A model generated the notes under the pieces. That model was not told the DNA's origin. It made no database searches and saw nothing but the letters and a program-made list of their open reading frames with translations. From assembly GCF_036785885.1 (NCBI RefSeq), contig NC_092320.1, positions 10,665,557 to 10,729,556 on the forward strand: a DNA stretch of 64,000 bases. The letters run 5' to 3'. Every line of letters starts with the position of its first letter. Position 1 is the stretch's first letter. Made by a program: the position numbers and the translations under genes. The stretch is from Coffea arabica. Its lineage: Eukaryota > Streptophyta > Magnoliopsida > Gentianales > Rubiaceae. Shown here in pieces: positions 35,785 through 50,823 of the stretch.

Positions 35785-36480
35785 TTGCAAACTTGTTTTC
35801 TTGCCAAAATTTTCTCCTACAAGTTTCTCAACAATTTTAATTAAAATAATTTCCAAAAAAAATTTCCTCAAAATTTTAAAAATACACAGCTCAAAATATA
35901 CAAAAACACACAAAAAAATTTCCCTTCTTTCCTTTCTTATTCTTGCTCCCCTCACCTCTGCCTACCGCCATCTCCACTGCCAACTAACACCGTCGGACAC
36001 CTCTTCCGGTGCTAACCACCTCTTTTTTTTTTTTTCTCCTTTCTTTCTTTCTCTTCTCCCTCTCCTCCTTCCTACTTCCCTCTCCCCCGCCACCCTCCTT
36101 CTCCCTAGCACGATCCGATCAACCGAATCACTTGAAATATTATGTTAGAGGGTGGCGAGGGAGAGAGAAGGAAAGAGGAGAGGGGAATGGAGGGGAGGAA
36201 GGGAAGAGAAAAAGGAGGGAAGAGGAAGGAGGAGAGGGGGAGAGAGAAAAAAGCAAAAAAAAAAAAAATCTGTTGTTATCGGCGTTAGTTGCCAAGAGAC
36301 GTTTAAGAGTCAACTGGCAGTAGAGATGCAGCGATAGAGGAGAGGAAAAAAAAGAAAAGGAAAATGAAAAAGGAAAAAAAGTTTTACGTCTTGAAAATTT
36401 TTTCTATAAATTCTATAATAAGTTAAAGTAAAATTTTGGACAAACACTCAAAAAACTCGCTTGTTAAACGGAACTTACAA
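35785..36480. mobile_element. Foldback element with pyrimidine/purine arms (second copy type)
   Basis: The left arm is pyrimidine-rich (about 35935-36110) and the right arm purine-rich (about 36135-36365). GCCATCTCCACTGCCAACT at left is inverted relative to ACTGGCAGTAGAGATGCAGC at right. The outer ends (GTTTTGCAAACTTGTTTT and, reversed, CCGTTTAACAAGCGAGTTTT) also resemble each other. The design matches the element at 23040-23700. Open frames inside are low-complexity products of the purine runs. Confidence 0.55.
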
Positions 36481-37584
36481 TTTTTTTGAGACCGATTTTA
36501 ACTTTTATGCAAAATTATGATGCATACAGCAGTGATCACATCCTCATTGCTTTTCACTTGCACGTTGCACTGACTGAAGCATATTAATTAGATGGCCATG
36601 AGTAGTACTCATGATGTATGCTTCTTTCAACTTTCAAGTGTCAATTGTGCCTCAGCTTTGCAATTTCTGTGGCCTCATTCTTGATGAATTGGGTCAGAAA
36701 GTGGGGTTGGAAACTTGGAAAGTCATCAATTCACAGTCACTGGCTGAAGGAACAGAGAGCATACATTAGAATACTAGGATTACAAAACACTTCCGAGAGG
36801 CCTGGATTTGTTAATCTGTGCGTGTACACTGAGCAGGAAGGACCACAAATGAACAGAATCCACGACAGTTTTGAAGCAAATGTTGAACATTGCGCGTCTA
36901 CGTGGATAATCCCTTGCATTGCATGGGAACCCCCTTCTAACAACATTAATTCTCTAGCTGCATAGATGAGATCATTCGTAAATCACGAACTGACATAGCA
37001 TATTGCCATGTAGATTTGTTATTTCTACCTCGAAGATACACTTCTGTTTAATCTTTGGGTACCTTTTTTAGGCCTGCTTTTAGTTCGTAACCTTCTTGCA
37101 GCTTACCTGTAGAACACTATGAGATGTCTCCAATAATTAACTTGTTCTGTTTGAAGGATTTACCACGATTCACAATCTAGCTTAGTCAAGTTAAGCTCGA
37201 ATTAATTAATTAAGTGGAACAAAATACTATAATGTCAAGAATGGGAAATAAATTAATGCACACATGCAATTGAAAAAGTAATTGAAAAATGAGTTGATGA
37301 CGTGAACAAATAAATTTTTTATAAATAATTCACTATCCAAACAAATAGTGCCTTGAGTAGTTTTTTTTTTTTTTTTTTTGATAAAATAAGCGTAGCGCTG
37401 CATCTCGTCCGTCCATAACCTTTCTCTTCTTTCCTCCAAAAATCTCCCCAAAAACAAAAAAGGCAAAACCCCATCCTTCGTTTTCTTTCCAAAAGTGTCA
37501 GTCCCAAACTAGCCCTTAAGCCTAGGGTTTAAGCCCGCCACTCCGACCAAATTCCACCATAACGGCACCAGCAGCACCACCACT
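36481..37584. other. Intergenic, upstream of VIP3
   Basis: Contains a partial GTTTGGAT-type end near 37310-37350 (CACTATCCAAACAAATAG), a T-run, and then the probable VIP3 promoter and leader. A 115-codon open frame at 36618-36965 is not supported by any recognised homology. Confidence 0.4.
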
Positions 37585-40500
37585 ATGAAACTAACTTCAC
37601 CCGTGATAATCGAGAACGCCCACGACGACTCCATATGGACGGCCACGTGGACACCAGCCCCAGAAGATTCTGCCCCTATCCTACTTACTGGATCGCTCGA
37701 TGAAACCGTTCGGCTGTGGGACCCCAAAAAGGACAGTTGCATCCGGACTAACACCGGCCACTGCCTCGGCGTTGTCTCCGTCGCCGCCAATCCCTCCTGC
37801 AGAATGGCAGCCTCCGCCTCCATCGATAGCTTTATTAGGGTTTTTGATGTTGCTTCCAATAATACCATTGCCACCCTTGAAGCTCCCCCTTCTGAAGTCT
37901 GGCAGTTGCAATTTAACCCTGAGGTATAAAAAAAAAAAAAAAAAAGAACGGCCCTGTTCTTTCGGAGTAGATTTTTTTTGTTTTTACTTATTTTGGATAA
38001 TAATGCAAATAATCCAATTTATATTTTATGAAGTATTTTATTAGTTTACAGATTGGATAATGCTAAAGTTGGAGTAGGACCTAACTTTTCTTTTTTTTAT
38101 TATTATTATTATTTTGGAAAATGTGGTTTTTCGTTTACCATTTTTTTTTTATATATAATGAGCATTTTTAGCTTAGAAAGTCTGCCTATAATGTTTTTAG
38201 TTCTCATAAAGCTGTGTCAGCTGTCAGAGCTTTACTTGTAATTTTAGTTGATTGCAAGTGAAAAGGTGAATAGTACCAGAGTCGTATTCAGAACTTAAAA
38301 ATGGGGGATTCTAGGGCATGCATGACAACTATTGAAAAATTTCAAATAGTTCAGGCATATGAATTTGAATTTGAGGAAATTAACCATTATTAACATGTGA
38401 AACCGCAAATATAATGTATTACTTCACGTAGTGCAAGAATGTTGTGAGAGGTTCACCTTTTCTTCTTTTGAGGGAAATAAATGAATAGAGCAAAATCAGG
38501 TTTTATGCTGGTTTATAGCTTTAAATGTTTCCACAAGAATTGACTTAAAAAAGAGAAAAGCCTGTGTAAGAGATTTAGATGAAGTGGAAATTGAGGCAGG
38601 AAGTTACCTACATGGCTCAACAACAATAATGCAATGAGGACTCTAGATTTCAGGGTACCTGTAAATTGGCTTTCTTTTCTACAGAGATTTCTGTCTAAGC
38701 TAGTTCATGCTTCCCATAGCCACATTACAGTTTTGTTTGTTCCTATACACTCTTTGCAGTGTCAGCCTTCTCTTGCAGTAGTATTACTTTTGTTGATTTC
38801 GCTTATTGTCTTTAAACATGATTTCTGGCTAGACACAGCATATATGTGTTGAATCTGCCTTTGGTATTATATGTCAATGTGTTTCAAGCTAATTTGAATT
38901 TGTTGGGCTACTCCCGGAACGATTATAAAGGCTGAAGAGTCTAACAAAGCATGCTACAGAGCACTTCTTTTTCTCTGTCCCTTTGTGTGTGAAAGAGAAG
39001 GACAGATGAGTTTTAAAACAAAATGGAGCTTTTTATTAAGCAAGTGTAGCAATATCTAGATTTAACTGCTTGTTCCTGAATATTTGGCTATCATACTTTC
39101 TGTGAGCCTAACTTTTTGTTTCCCAAGTTTATTGTAAGTAGACAACAGATCTTAGAAACTAGTGTTTTTTGTCACATTGGGGCTACCAAAGGCAACGTAT
39201 ATTTGCATATAATGTAGCCCACAAAACTTTTAGTATATCATTTTTTTTTCAGTTCTCTTAAGAAGAAGAAAACTCATTGTAGTCTCATGTAATGGCATTT
39301 TAAAGAAAGAAGTTCATATGTTATGCTTGTTACCTGCTTATGCTAATTTATGCATGTGATATATGCATTCTTCGTATGTGTGGACTATAAGAAGTTGAGG
39401 TTTTGCTTTCTCCTTTGATGGCTAGTATTAGACATTGCAACATTAAGCAAACTTACTTTCTCGTCAGTTATGGTTTGCTTGTCGTCTTTTTGACCTTTGA
39501 GTAATGTCTTTATGTTGAACCCATAGTTACATTGCTTGCATTATCATCTTACCTGCTGCCATTTCCTTGGGTCTGACTAATAGTTGAGTAATTTGTTTTA
39601 TATTTGGCTATTTAAATACTCAAAAGGAAGTAAACTTGGCGCCAAGTTAGTGCATTATAGGACATTTGATAGCCCAATTGCTGTGGCTACACCTGGAGAA
39701 CCCTTTTAGCAGCTTTTTGATGAAATGAACTTCGTGACCTTTAGGAAAAGATTCTTCATGCCATGATTTGGCTATTGCAACCAATTGTCTTAATATGGCA
39801 AGATGTTGCCACTGGGTGGATGTTAATGTGGGGGGATATTAAGTGGATCATTTTCATTGATTGATTTCTTTCTTTTAGCTGCTATTTGTTACAAACTCAA
39901 GGTCATATTTCTTTAAATTCACGGCACATTCAAGACTCGTGAGTATTATTTGCTTTCTTCAAATGTTTGGGTTTTTCCTTTCCGTCCTTGGTCCTTTTTC
40001 TGTTTGCCCTTGTACCTTGCTAGCAATTCCATGAAGGTATCATCAGTTGCTGCCTTAAGATGTTTATCAGTTGTTGCTTTCTTAACAAGCACCAGGATCA
40101 CTTAGCTTTGCACCGTTTCTCCTTGCATCTTCAGGGCACAATCTTAGCTGCAGCTGGAGGTGGCAGTGCCTCAGTCAAGCTGTGGGATACAGTTAAATGG
40201 AAGGAGATAGCTACATTGTCAATCCCTCGTCCCGAAGGTTTGAAGCCCTCTGATAAAAGTGGCAACAAGAAGCCTGGAGCCTTGATGGAAGACACGTTGC
40301 TTGTGGTTCAATGGATGGAACCATCTCTGTTTTTGATGTAACACGAGCCAAATTTCTACATCACCTGGAAGGTCATTGCATGCCCGTTCGCTCCCTTGTA
40401 TATTCACGTGTTGATTCTAGGGTACTATTCTCTGCTTCAGATGATGGCCATGTGCACGTGTATGATACTGAGGGGAAAACCTTGATAAGTACCATGTCGG

Positions 40501-40730
40501 GTCATTCAAGCTGGGTGTTAAGTTTGGATGCTTCTCCGGATGGAGCAGCAATTGCAACAGGCTCAAGCGACAAGACGGTTAGGCTGTGGGATTTGAAGAT
40601 GAGAGCGGCTACACAGATACTTTCGAACCACAATGATCAGGTTTGGGCGGTTGCATTTGGACCACCAGGGTCCTCTCTGCTTGCAAGTGTATCTGATGAC
40701 AAAAGCATAGCATTTTATCAGTACTCTTGA
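37585..40730 (+). CDS. VIP3: WD40 protein VIP3/SKI8, frameshifted in exon 2
   Basis: A WD-repeat scaffold of the Paf1 transcription-elongation complex and of the Ski complex that feeds mRNA to the exosome. Exon 1 is 37585-37923 (113 codons, ending EVWQLQFNPE); exon 2 begins at 40135 (GTILAAAGGGSASVKLWDT). The intron of 2.2 kb is open to GT-AG splicing. Up to 40272 the frame encodes ...KPSDKSGNKK; homologs then continue with FVLSVAWSPDG-like sequence. Here the next homologous bases read AWSLDGRHVACGSMDGTISV in a different frame. About 16 bases encoding the FVLSV stretch appear to be missing, so the first frame runs to a stop at 40339-40341. The second frame continues cleanly to 40730 (GSSDKTVRLWDLKMRAATQI, SVSDDKSIAFYQYS). 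The two parts total about 311 residues against roughly 320 expected. Either a real mutation or an assembly error. Confidence 0.9.
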
Positions 40731-42144
40731 GAATTGATTTTGCTCAAAGCAAGGAGGATTGAAGCTTTATGTTAGTTGTTGAGTCCGCTTCACGTCGCTT
40801 GCTGTGATGATCAGATTGTATCATTAATCATATAGTTTGATATCCCAAAATTTTAGCTAACAAAATACAAATTCACTTGTGCAACCCGCGTAGCATCTCT
40901 TTCATTTATGCCCCGGCAACTAGGCGCCTTAATTCTGTCCTCGAATTTGGCCAAGGTTTTGCCATTGGGACGGGATAACAAGATAAACCCGTCATACAAA
41001 GAACGGCACCAGTCAAATTCTTGCATTTCTTCTAACGTAATTTGGGAACTTTGATATGTCATAAGCAATCGGGTTGGAGTAAATTTAGCGTCAGTTATGC
41101 TTACCTTCATTATTTGGACCGATTGAAACTCATGCAACCGAAAATTACTACTGTCTGCAAATTTCCAACTCAACGAGTTTCAGGCAGTGCCCCACTAACA
41201 AAGGAGAGCCACATCTATTTAATTTCACAAATCACACCCCACTTCTTAGTTCTTGTTTCCTACAGTTGTATAATCGCTCCACAACAGCTGTCCCTCCACA
41301 ATATCCCAAACACAGCGGAATGTCACATTGGATGCCTGTTCTTTACCTTAAAAGACAGGACTTCCGCAAAGCTTTAAGACCGAATATGCTATTGCCGGGT
41401 CCTTTCTCATTAAAGAATTCCACATTATGGTCCTTATCTACTAGTAGTCGCTACGAAGGACAGCATGCACGTGAAAAATATGTACCAAAAAAAAAAAGGA
41501 ATTCCACGCTAGGGTCCTTTTTTTTTTTTTTTCCGGACAGTTGTTAATAGTCTATTTTATATTTACTCCTACTTTAATCTATTTCTAAGGGAGGGCTCAA
41601 CTGGACCAATGAGTAGATCGACAAAAATTGAATCACTATCGGATCAGACGAATGCACAACATATCTATCTGAATTTTTTTAAAAGTCATTTACTGTAGTA
41701 TTCAGTGAGTGAGAGGCAAGATTTTAACCTGGTGGAGATCGATACTACTACAGATTTGAACGTGGTGGAGATCGATACTACTAGTAGTAACTACGAAGGA
41801 CAGCATGCACCGCAAATGCATTGTCCGTCAGCTTACTACGATCCTTGGGTGCAGCCTTTCACTAGCACATAGCACTAAACCATTTGACTACAGATCAAAG
41901 TGCAGATCTCTAAATAAGTCGCTACAAATCTCCAAACAAAAATTTTAGTTTACTGTCCGTAGACTGGATTAAGAACAAATTAAACTATCCACCCCGCCAT
42001 TATTCACCATCAACGCCACAATTTACCGTACTAAACTTCACATATTTAATATCTCACATATTAAAAGTCCATTAATAAGAGAAACTGTACCTCACTAGTT
42101 CAGAACTAGAAGGAAAAACATATGACACGCATATCCTACTCCTA
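40731..42144. other. Convergent intergenic region
   Basis: The 3' flanks of VIP3 and threonine synthase, 1.4 kb. A 20-bp string GGTGGAGATCGATACTACTA is repeated at about 41731 and 41766, and CGAAGGACAGCATGCAC occurs at about 41453 and 41794. No gene. Confidence 0.45.
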
Positions 42145-44199
<2,055 letters not shown>

Positions 44200-44570
44200 G
44201 GGTAAAAACAAATTTTAGCGATCAGTAAATTATTATCCGTATCAACTTTTGACTATCAAATTATTTTTTGTCATAAATTAGCTACCATATTAACTGTTCA
44301 GCACTCTCACTGTTATTTCGTCGAATTTTGCTCTTAATTTATAAAATAATCAGAATTGTGCTTTGACCAAAAAAAATACCAATGGTGGACAAACATACTC
44401 TTACATTTTGACATCTGTTCTGATTATTATGTAAATTAAGAACAATAATCGAAGAAATGACCACGGGTATATTAATTAATTAGTTTAGTAGTTAATTTGT
44501 GATGAAATATTGTTTGATGATCAAAAGTCGACATGAACAATAATTTAACAGGCGCTGAGATTTTTTGCCC
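44200..44570. mobile_element. MITE, family 'GGGCAAAAAA' (second copy)
   Basis: The left end reads GGGTAAAAACAAATTTTAGC and the reverse complement of the right end reads GGGCAAAAAATCTCAGCGCC. Length and end sequence match the element at 11607-11967, and both halves show internal mirror symmetry (TTAATTTATAAAATAATCAG against CTGATTATTATGTAAATTAA). Confidence 0.7.
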
Positions 44571-44924
44571 ATTTATATAAGACCATTCACTGACAAAATT
44601 CCATATATAGTAAACTATCAAATCATACTAATCACAATTAAATAACAATGAAATAAGTAGTTTTTAAACAAATAAACTAGTCCTATAACGACTTGGTTTA
44701 AACATCCTACAAACCGCGAATGCATTAATCGTACCATGCCCCATTTTGATGCTATATTCGTTTTATTCAAACTTGTGTAGCCCGTTGTACAATGGAGCTA
44801 GGTTCATCCATAGGATAACCGGGCTGTGTCGTATTACTATAAAGCTAGACTTGTTTATAAGGAGCTAGATTCAGTTGCAGAAACTTTTTTTATTATTATG
44901 ATTATTAAATTTGTTCGTAGGAAT

Positions 44925-45118
44925 TACTTACAGCAGAATTATTGTGCTTGTAAACCTAAAATTGGATACTAATTATTCTAAATAATATTTCGCTTGCATC
45001 ATAAATATATTTTCCAACTCACTTTTTTATATTTCCAACCAATTTTTTATCTCACATATATCACATCACAAAAAGTGCTACAGTAATTATTTCAAATAAC
45101 ACTATATCCAAACAAGGA
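44925..45118. mobile_element. GTTTGGAT-type miniature element (inverted copy)
   Basis: Contains TATTTCGCTTGCATCATAAA, 'cacatatatcacatcacaaaaa' and GCTACAGTAATTATTTC, ending TATCCAAACAAGG. These are the reverse complements of motifs in the copies at 13845 and 29826, and close to the copy at 49271. Confidence 0.75.
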
Positions 45119-45292
45119 AATAGAGAAAATTAAGAAACGTTATTCAACCATTCAATATTCTCACCAATTGGCATGCTGCACCGTAAAAGGAAATAGAGCA
45201 AGAACAATCGCTAAAATTTTGTACGAAATTGAGCGGCAGGACATTTTCGTGCTCCGTTACTTTTTTTTTTTTTTTTTTTGTCAGCAACGATA

Positions 45293-45620
45293 TACTCCCT
45301 CCCTTTTTTTATAACTGACGTTTAAGGTTTTACACACCAATTAAGAAAAGTTTTTCATTGTTTAAATCTATACACTACTTTCCTTTTGTACCCTCATTAA
45401 TTATCCAATTCACCCATGTTTTTTCTCACTAGAGTATTAAATGGTGCTGTTTTACTAGGCCAAAAGCAATGCAAACCAACTCTCACCAATTATGAAAAGA
45501 GAGATAAAAGGGTAAAATTGTGAAAAAATAATTAATGCTGCATGGAGATAATACAACGACAGATAAAAGTACTTAAGAGCAAATTTCTTAAACGTCAGTT
45601 ATAAAAAAAGGGAGGGAGTA
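45293..45620. mobile_element. Stowaway-like MITE with near-perfect 34-bp inverted repeats
   Basis: A 328-bp element. Left end TACTCCCTCCCTTTTTTTAT, continuing AACTGACGTTTAA, is repeated in inverted form at the right end with almost no mismatch. The CTCCCTCC start and flanking TA fit Stowaway. High TIR identity suggests relatively recent activity. Confidence 0.9.
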
Positions 45621-46689
45621 TTTGTATAACTTATTGTATCATAATCTAGGCAGAAGGGAGCCTAAGGAGGCTATTATAGGTGCTAATGAATATACAGACC
45701 CAACTCAATGAATAAAATATTATGAGATAATTTTTAAAAATTTTTTGTTGCTGATGAAATTTGAACTCTTACCAAAGATTCAAGGAAGGACTTAAGACTC
45801 TCTCTGATGGCTACCAGTGGTTTTCCTGCTCCATTACTTGGTTCGGCAAATTTTCTTTTCTCTTGCCTTTGTGGGGCAGAATGATGATGTCCAGTTTAGG
45901 GCAGCCAAGTCATGATTGCTGGGCATTTAATCCAAAGGTTACAAGTAAGAGGAGAAGGGGAAAAAAAAAAATTTTCCAAGCTTGTTAATCCTCCGTACGT
46001 GCAGTTGCCTTGGACATAATTAAGGCTGACTAGTCAGTTCAAATACTAGGCTTTGAGACCCCACATTATTGGAGTGAGATATGGTTGATATCAATCCACC
46101 TGTAGGGCAGAGCAACTGAGAATCTTTTCCTGATAGTACTAATAAGTTACTAACTTATTATTATGATAAAATTTTTTTCACGGTAAGTTGGCAGAATCTA
46201 CCAGCTATTGCAAGTTATTCTGCGAATAGGATTGATACGAAATATATAACATAAGCTTTGTCCAAAAAAAAAAAAAATTCCATACAGCTTGAGTAGTACT
46301 ACTCTACGAGAATGTCAAATCTGTCATATACATCCGCAATCTTTCTCATCGTACAATTTTGCTGATAATCTCTTATATTGGTTGGACCAATGACTTAGCA
46401 TCCAAGCTCCCAATTATACAATCTTCATTATTCGTTCTGTTATTTTCTCGGCGAGGTTACATACGGATCTGTGGCAGAAATATGCATTGGAAGGCTTTAA
46501 ACATTTTTTTTTTTTTGCTTTTCCATGTCTCCTCTCGTATGTTTGATGGCACAAAAGTTAGGTAGTTTAACATCACCCGAGCTTCGACCGAAGCGAAGAT
46601 CATTCTCGTGGTTTGTTTGGAATTCCTTTGGGTGATTTGTTTCTTTACTCTCAAGCTCGGCCAAATGCCAGCTTACACCGAAAACATAT
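45621..46689. other. Intergenic stretch
   Basis: 1.07 kb without a supported gene; A- and T-runs near 45961 and 46266. Confidence 0.4.
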
Positions 46690-46925
46690 TAACTTTGTTT
46701 GGATGGAAGTGTTTTTTAAAAACTAGTTTTTCAAATATAATAAAAATTTTAAAAAAGTACTCTAAAAAGTAATCTAAAAATTAATATAAATTTTTTTAAA
46801 ATTTTAAAAAATATCTCAAAATATATTTTAGAGACTCTTCTACTCTTAAATATCCCAAAATATTTTCTAAAAATATTATAAAATATAATCTAAAAACTCT
46901 GCTATAACAAAATTTTTCAAGATTC
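46690..46925. mobile_element. MITE, 'TGTTTTTTAAAAACTAG' family, right end lost
   Basis: Begins TTTGTTTGGATGGAAGTG and shares about 220 bp of order and sequence with 34314-34556. It stops after ACAAAATTTTTCAA without the final AATCCAAAC-type end, so it appears truncated. Confidence 0.75.
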
Positions 46926-47724
46926 ATTAGCCCTTTTCACAAGATTTCGATTCATCAATTATCCAATTTAGTCGAATAATCGGTGAAAAACTGAATGCAT
47001 TAAGACACTAAAGTGCACGAGTGACGAGATCGTATTTCAAATGAAAAGTTAAAATGCATTAGACAGTAATTTCAAAATAATTTTCTCGCACATATAACGA
47101 CCCCATTTAGAGAAGCTAATGGATCAAGTCAGCTTGATAAACTTTTGTCAAGCGCAGAATTTGCTAGGACTAATTTCTATGCTGTAAGCTATTCAGCTAA
47201 TGAAAATCATCCTCCACCACACAGGAAACGGCTTTCTTTCAAAACGGACTAACGTATAACAATGAGATGATTCAAAATCATTTTCTTGCACATGTAACAA
47301 CCCCATTTAGACAAACTAATGAATCGCGCCAAATTTAACTTGAAAAACTTTTGTCCGGTTACCAATTTGCTAATTTCTAAAAACAGTCTTGTTGTTTCTA
47401 TTTCTCCTTTAAACAGTAAACAATGAAAAGGAAAGAGTTCAAACAAGATAAAGAAAAGACTTCAACCTCCGGAATCTGTCGCCGACCAACCTAACTCACT
47501 CAGCAAACGAACATCAAAAGGCAAATTAAGCAACTCCACTTGTGAATTGTGAATCATGAAGGTGTGCGGCAGAGAAGAGAAGAAAATGTGGGCTTTGTGC
47601 GTTATTTTTAAAATGTCTTCTTGTCGCATTGAATCCTGCCTCTCTCAGAATTATCTCAAAATAAAAAATGGTTATGCGGTCACGGGACACATCACATTTA
47701 GGTGCTATAAAAACACCTCCTATT
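46926..47724. other. Intergenic stretch
   Basis: 0.8 kb. A diverged direct repeat is visible: 'taacgaccccatttagagaagctaatgga' near 47095 and a similar string near 47285. No gene. Confidence 0.4.
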
Positions 47725-47930
47725 TATTATTATTTTTCGGGGTGTTTTTGAAAAACATTACTATAGCACTGTATATGCAAAACTTTTACTATAAATATTT
47801 TTTGAAATATTTGACATATTATATGAACGAAATGTTTTGTGAATTATTTTTATTTGTGTATTACTATAACATTATAGTTGAAAAACTTCTTTTTTTTTTT
47901 AAAAAAAAAATGGCCAATCCAAACAAAAGT
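47725..47930. mobile_element. GTTTGGATTGG-type miniature element
   Basis: The left part has GGGTGTTTTTGAAAAACATT followed by ACTATAGCACTG; the right end reads GGCCAATCCAAACAAAAG. These ends match those of the 1.7-kb element at 27301. Confidence 0.6.
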
Positions 47931-49270
47931 AATTGAATTAATTAGTGAACTGTTTTTTTATTATTTTTATTTTTGGGGTAAGGTACACACTAAGGTAAAC
48001 AAGAATTTTAGCAAGTTACGAAACAACTTGTATGCTCAAACCTGATTGGTTCGCGACAAAGTCAATGGCTTCTTTCTTAAAATTTCTTATTTTTTAAGTC
48101 CTAGTCAATCCAATAAAAAGAAAAGCAGTCCTAATCAATTTTATGAGTGGCATTCCATGAAAATTTGTGGGGTAAGAAGGTATGTGTTTAGGAAGATTTG
48201 GGTGCGTCTTAGAATTTTGTTGGGCGACGAAGTCCTTCCCAACTCTCCCCAGAATAAAGGTAAATAATTTGTGCGCCATGACTGGATGAGACTTGTCGGA
48301 AGACATTCGCCTGTAATATACCTACCTGAAATTTCATCTTCTATACATCAAATCACCCAGCAGGTACTAATTTCTTCGCCTGTAATTTGTCTTTGTGATC
48401 TCCTGCAAATCAAATGATTAACTTCAAAAGCAAGCTTAGGCTTTGGAGTAGAGCATAGACCCATCATTTTCTATCATGAAACGGTTTTATTTCCCGCGAA
48501 AGCCTTGATCCAGTGGATAAAATTGAAACGTAAAAAGTTAGGGGTTCTGCTTTAAAATTTTCCTTTCTTAAATCTCACTCATTCTTTGCTAAAAAAAAAA
48601 ATAAATTAAAAGGGTTGTACTTGTTAATTAATAATTGTGGCCCAAATTTTTCAAAACAAAATCAAGTACGAGCATATGATATAAGAACATCATGAGATTC
48701 CTGTGGGGTGATTGATGTAGTAAGAATTAGCAACGACATGCATGATAGTGGTCTTGCATACACTTATTAATTAACATAGTAGAAAAAAAGATATTGCAAG
48801 TTAAACTACATCAATCTTTTTATTAATTTTTTGGACCTCTCTTCTTCTCTTTTTTAGCTTCAACAAGCATCACCGAGGCTGACATTTTGATTTGCAATTT
48901 TTTCTTCTTTCATTTGAATCTGTTAGCACCAGTAGTTTCTGAGTAAATACTGATCATTAGGAAAAAAAAAAAAAGCGGAATAAGGAATTAGAAAGAGATA
49001 GTAGATTAAATAAAATACTCTAGCGTAAATAAACAAAAAGCCAAAATTGTTTGGTTGTGGTTGAAAATTGTGTTTATGATGCAAGCAGTAAAAAAATTTG
49101 AAAATTTTTTTTGGGGCAAATCTTGATAACCAAACATAAGTGAAGGATGGAACTAACAAAATAGTCTCTAATCATATTTGTGGTATATGTTTGAACGGTT
49201 GGGTATGAAAGTATTTATATTATTATGAATTTTGTTTTGCATATTATATAACCAATTATCTACCTTCAAA
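47931..49270. other. Intergenic stretch
   Basis: 1.3 kb, AT-rich, no supported feature. Confidence 0.4.
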
Positions 49271-49448
49271 ATATTATAACCGTAGTGTGTTTGGATTGCC
49301 AAATTATCCTAAACAATATTTCGTTTGCATCATACATAAACACGTTTCCCAATTCACCTTTTTATATCTCTAACTACTTTTTATTTTATATACATCACAT
49401 CACAAAAAATGCTACAGTAATTATTCCAAATAATAGTACTCTATCCCA
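49271..49448. mobile_element. GTTTGGAT-type miniature element (inverted copy)
   Basis: Starts near GTGTGTTTGGATTGCC and contains ATATTTCGTTTGCATCATAC and TACATCACATCACAAAAAAT, closely parallel to 44925-45118. Confidence 0.8.
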
Positions 49449-50823
49449 AATTATTGTTTTGTTTTGTTTTGGTAAGTAGGAGCTATTAAGTTACACCTAC
49501 AAAGTACCGTGGCAAACTAGATTCCTCCCACTTAACGTCTAGCCAACAAAACCACTTGATGCTGCTTACTAGAAAATGACTGTTAGCAGTGAACTTAGCT
49601 CCCAAAATTACAAGGAATTTGTACATTTGTTACCCTCTCTTTAGGTACCTTGATTAAATCTCAAGACCTTGGGATGGCCATTTTACACTCTTCATCGATA
49701 TAGCAAGGCCATTATGTGAACCTTCGAATTGACAATGCAATAAAATCAATTTCTACCATTTTTGTTATAGGCTTTTCTTTTTTTTTCTTTTTTTTTTTTA
49801 AAAAAAAGAAGACAAGAACGAGTATATTGGAGGCTCTAACTTGATTGTTAATCAAAATCCAAAAAAAAAAAAAAAAAACCCACTTTACCTGCTAGTCAAT
49901 GTCTCCTCAGTATTAATTTCAATAAGGAAGGTTACCAGTTAAGCTAAACCTATGTAGCTTGATTTGTGCGTGTTATCCTTGTACAGAGGCTCTGTATTGT
50001 TTCAATTTCATCGAGTGTCCCTAAAAGGACGTTAGGATTATAAATCCGGTAAAATTTAAATATTAATATCTGACAGTAACGCTTGAATTCCCGCATTCTA
50101 GGGCTAAACCTGGTAAATAAACCTAAACACTAAACCCGGACATACAAATATACAATACAATGGGGGGGAAAAAAAAACCCAGCTTAATTAGCCGTAATAA
50201 ACTAATCCAGCCTAGCCTTAATGTCGGTTTTCGTGTTAAGCACCTCCAATTCCAACTCCAGCTCCCTCTCTTGCACGACATCATTCCTATTTGCCCTGAG
50301 TGGGGTCCCACACCCACCTCTCACCAGAGCCGGCCCCACCCAGCCACCACTGAATAACCCAAAACCAGCTTCAAATTTTAAGACGGAGAAAACATTCCTA
50401 CAAAACAAGCAAACAAAAGCAAAGTTTAGAGTGAGAAACTAAAACAAAAGGCAACAAAATTTACAACCATTTCCAGTTTCCACTTCACCTTTTCATTCAT
50501 TTCTTTTTTTTTTTTTCAAATATACTGAGAATTTCATGATATTCTTATTTTTTTTAAAATTTTTCACTTGTATTTATTTTAGAGAGGGAAAGCTAGAGAG
50601 CTTTTTGTAGGGAGTTGAATTGAATCATTATTATTGTTATAGGAGAAAAGAAACTTTGTTGTGTTTTTGTTGCATCGGCGTCGCCGAAAATTCCGAAGCT
50701 TTTGAGCCTGAGTTGGCTCCGATCTGAACTCACTGAGTCGGAGCTCCGTTTGGTCGGTCTCTTTCTGCTTGATGAGTTGGAGACGGCAAGGAGGAGGAGA
50801 TCGATAGTTACGGAAACTCTTCA
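49449..50823. other. Upstream region of the myosin gene
   Basis: Expected to hold the myosin promoter; roughly 50580-50823 is probably 5'UTR because it leads directly to the ATG. Homopolymer runs at 49860-49878 and 50508-50518. Confidence 0.45.

Noticed and set aside
37509-37911. Minus-strand frames opposite VIP3 exon 1
   Set aside because: Shadows of the VIP3 coding exon, which has clear WD40 homology.
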